16,952 nt of DNA, taken from contig CAZLEX010000032.1 of the NCBI GenBank assembly GCA_964558655.1, positions 1 to 16,952 of the forward strand, given 5' to 3'. Below, piece after piece: positions 15,504 to 16,952 of this stretch (within the stretch, counting starts at the first letter, position 1; each line of letters opens with the position of its first letter). Below the pieces are notes generated by a model. The model searched no databases, was not told where the DNA came from, and saw nothing but the letters and a program-made list of their open reading frames with translations. A program made the translations under genes and the position numbers. This DNA is from RGIG6353 sp964558655 (GTDB lineage: Bacteria > Bacillota > Clostridia > Oscillospirales > SIG627).

Positions 15504-16778
15504 ATGAAACATAAGATCAACACATTTAAACCAAAAATTACCGAGACTTTAAAAAATTATACACTTAAAGATTTTTCTTCTGATTTAATCGCAGGTATTA
15601 TAGTGGCAATCATAGCTTTACCGTTATCAATAGCTTTGGCGATAGCTTCGGGTGTTTCGCCTGAACGCGGTATTTATACGGCAATAATTTCCGGATTCGT
15701 TATTTCGGTTTTGGGAGGAAGTAAAGTAAATATTTCCGGTCCTACTGCCGCTTTTGCAACAATTGTTGCCGGAATTGTTGCAAACTTTGGGATTGAAGGA
15801 TTAATTTTATCTACGATAATTGCCGGCGTTATCTTAATAATATTAGGCTTTTTGAGGCTTGGATCTCTCATACGATTTATTCCGCACACGATAACCGTCG
15901 GATTTACATCGGGAATTGCCATGACGATAGTAATCGGACAAATTAAAGATTCGTCCGGGATTATCTTTCCTACAGGAACAAATGCTGTAAATACAATTGA
16001 AAAAATAAAAGCAATTGCGGTTTCTTTGAATACAGTTAATGTATCTGCACTTCTCCTTTGCTTAGTGAGTGTTGTTATTTTAGCTGTTTGGCCGAAAATC
16101 AGCAAAAAAATTCCCGGATCCCTTATAGCTGTTTTAATCGGAATATTTTTTGTAAAACTTTTTAACCAAAATATCAACACTATCGGAGATTTATATACGA
16201 TCAAAAGCGGTCTTCCCTCTTTCAATATACCGAAAGTAAATTTGAAAACTGTTTTAAATCTTATTCCAAGTGCTTTCACAATTGCAATTTTGGCTGCGAT
16301 AGAATCACTTCTGTCTTGCGTTGTTTCGGACAAAATGATATCGGACACTCATAATTCAAACACAGAACTTATAGCACAGGGCACGGGAAATATTGTTTCG
16401 GGGCTCTTCGGAGGAATTCCCGCCACCGGTGCCATAGCTCGAACGGCAGCTAATGTCAAAAACGGAGGAAAAACACCTGTTGCCGGATTTATACACGCTG
16501 TAGTACTTACACTTGTGCTAATTGTTCTCATGCCTTATGCGGGATTAATACCGATGCCTACAATAGCGGCTGTTTTATTTATTGTTGCTTACAATATGTG
16601 TGAATGGCGAGAATTTGTAAAAATTTGCAAACAGAAAAATAAGTATGATATATTCATCTTAATATTGACATTTATTCTTACCGTATTCTTTAATTTAGTT
16701 GTTGCAATATCCGTCGGAATGATATTTCATTTATTGAATAAATTTATTTTAAGCAAAAAAACAGCTAATGTTATATAA
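15504..16778 (+). CDS. SulP-family anion transporter lacking a STAS domain
   Basis: A 424-residue membrane protein matching the SulP (SLC26-like) transport domain. Diagnostic features are DLIAGIIVAIIALPLSIALAIASGVSPERGIYTAI-type start of the transport domain (about 27-61), NISGPTAAFATI (76-87), FIPHTITVGFTSGIA (125-139), IESLLSCVVSDKM (267-279) and GGIPATGAIARTAANVKNGG (303-322). It ends right after the last helix (about 395-420); the cytoplasmic STAS domain found at the C-terminus of most SulP proteins (about 550 residues) is absent. Family members carry sulfate, bicarbonate or dicarboxylates; which one applies here is not determinable. AGGGG lies about 8 nt before the ATG. It is a single-gene unit between two terminators. 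Confidence 0.92.
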   Translation: MKHKINTFKPKITETLKNYTLKDFSSDLIAGIIVAIIALPLSIALAIASGVSPERGIYTAIISGFVISVLGGSKVNISGPTAAFATIVAGIVANFGIEGLILSTIIAGVILIILGFLRLGSLIRFIPHTITVGFTSGIAMTIVIGQIKDSSGIIFPTGTNAVNTIEKIKAIAVSLNTVNVSALLLCLVSVVILAVWPKISKKIPGSLIAVLIGIFFVKLFNQNINTIGDLYTIKSGLPSFNIPKVNLKTVLNLIPSAFTIAILAAIESLLSCVVSDKMISDTHNSNTELIAQGTGNIVSGLFGGIPATGAIARTAANVKNGGKTPVAGFIHAVVLTLVLIVLMPYAGLIPMPTIAAVLFIVAYNMCEWREFVKICKQKNKYDIFILILTFILTVFFNLVVAISVGMIFHLLNKFILSKKTANVI

Positions 16779-16781
16779 ACT

Positions 16782-16823
16782 AACATTCCCATTGTTTACA
16801 GTTAAACAATGGGAATGTTTTTT
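16782..16823 (+). terminator. Intrinsic terminator after the SulP gene
   Basis: Positions 16782-16798 pair perfectly with 16803-16819 (17 bp stem, loop of 4 nt), followed by a T-run (16818-16823). It starts 4 nt after the SulP stop codon. Because the next gene is convergent, the stem may also serve that gene, although the minus-strand T-tract is weak. Confidence 0.93.
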
Positions 16824-16845
16824 GTTATACTAAAGCTTAACCGTC

Positions 16846-16952
16846 TTACCTTAAAGCACCTTGCGAACTTAAGAAATTACGAGCAGTATCAATATTGGTT
16901 TTAACTTCTTTAACCTCTTCGGTAATTTGCATTTTGTATAATTGTTGCAACT
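16846..16952 (-). CDS. C-terminal end of an unidentified protein (truncated by window edge)
   Basis: An open minus-strand frame enters from the right edge and ends at TAA (16848-16846), giving the last 34 residues of a protein: LQQLYKMQITEEV, then KEVKTNIDTARNF, then LSSQGALR. The segment is polar and helix-like with heptad-type hydrophobic spacing, suggesting a coiled-coil or helical tail. The other two frames on this strand contain a stop or give unlikely residues, and the position, convergent to SulP with a terminator between, supports a real gene. The family cannot be named from this fragment. Confidence 0.6.
   Translation of the reverse strand, partial: LQQLYKMQITEEVKEVKTNIDTARNFLSSQGALR

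Noticed and set aside
15674..16348. Open frame of 224 codons on the minus strand opposite the SulP gene
   Set aside because: It lies wholly antisense to a clear SulP coding region, shows low-complexity Ile/Thr/Pro composition, no ribosome binding site and no recognisable domain; it is a shadow of the real gene.
1..16952. CRISPR array, tRNA or rRNA genes, insertion sequences, prophage or toxin-antitoxin genes
   Set aside because: No regularly spaced repeats, tRNA-like cloverleafs, transposase or integrase motifs, or small paired genes were seen in the intergenic regions, which are all shorter than 150 bp.

Overview
This 16.95 kb window is low-GC bacterial DNA. It shows strong AGGAG-type ribosome binding sites, consensus sigma-70/sigma-A promoters and several TTG or GTG starts. 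With its gene content (Wzx/Wzy polysaccharide cluster, AraC regulator, Gfo/Idh/MocA plus TIM-barrel isomerase pair, short SulP transporter), it most resembles a Firmicute of the Clostridia type, probably host- or gut-associated. That assignment is inference: no 16S rRNA or other taxonomic marker is present.

Region 1 (about 12.3 kb down to the left edge, minus strand) is one long exopolysaccharide/capsule operon. A perfect-consensus promoter (TTGACA, 17 bp, TATAAT; 12282-12310) reads into a phosphoglycosyl transferase that starts the lipid-linked repeat unit. In transcription order there follow an HpcH/HpaI-type aldolase, a GT4 glycosyltransferase, a WbpO/TviB-type UDP-N-acetylhexosamine dehydrogenase, a WbpP-type UDP-GlcNAc 4-epimerase, a GT2 glycosyltransferase, a Wzy-like polymerase, a second GT4, a Wzx flippase, an atypical cytoplasmic sulfatase/alkaline-phosphatase-superfamily protein and an iron-type alcohol dehydrogenase resembling phosphonoacetaldehyde reductases. 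Genes overlap or lie at most about 72 bp apart, and no convincing terminator is seen before the left edge. The dehydrogenase and epimerase should supply UDP-GalNAcA, so the polymer is probably acidic. One initiating transferase plus three glycosyltransferases fits a repeat of about four sugars. The last two visible genes hint at a phosphonate or related decoration whose other genes would lie beyond the left edge.

Region 2 (12.3-15.4 kb) is a small catabolic or sugar-modifying unit. An AraC-family regulator (minus strand) is divergent from a Gfo/Idh/MocA dehydrogenase and a sugar phosphate isomerase/epimerase (plus strand). The 147 bp between them holds a good promoter for the plus-strand pair, a 21-bp-phased direct repeat next to its -35 box (the expected layout of an AraC-family activator site) and two TGAT/ATCA inverted repeats in the leader. 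A strong palindromic terminator closes the pair.

Region 3 (15.4 kb to the right edge) carries a SulP-family anion transporter without a STAS domain, its terminator, and the C-terminal end of an unidentified minus-strand gene cut by the window edge.

The most unusual items are the phosphonoacetaldehyde-reductase-like gene and the nucleophile-less sulfatase homologue at the end of the polysaccharide operon, together with a long hairpin just after them that abuts a Shine-Dalgarno-like sequence for a gene starting at or just beyond the left edge.
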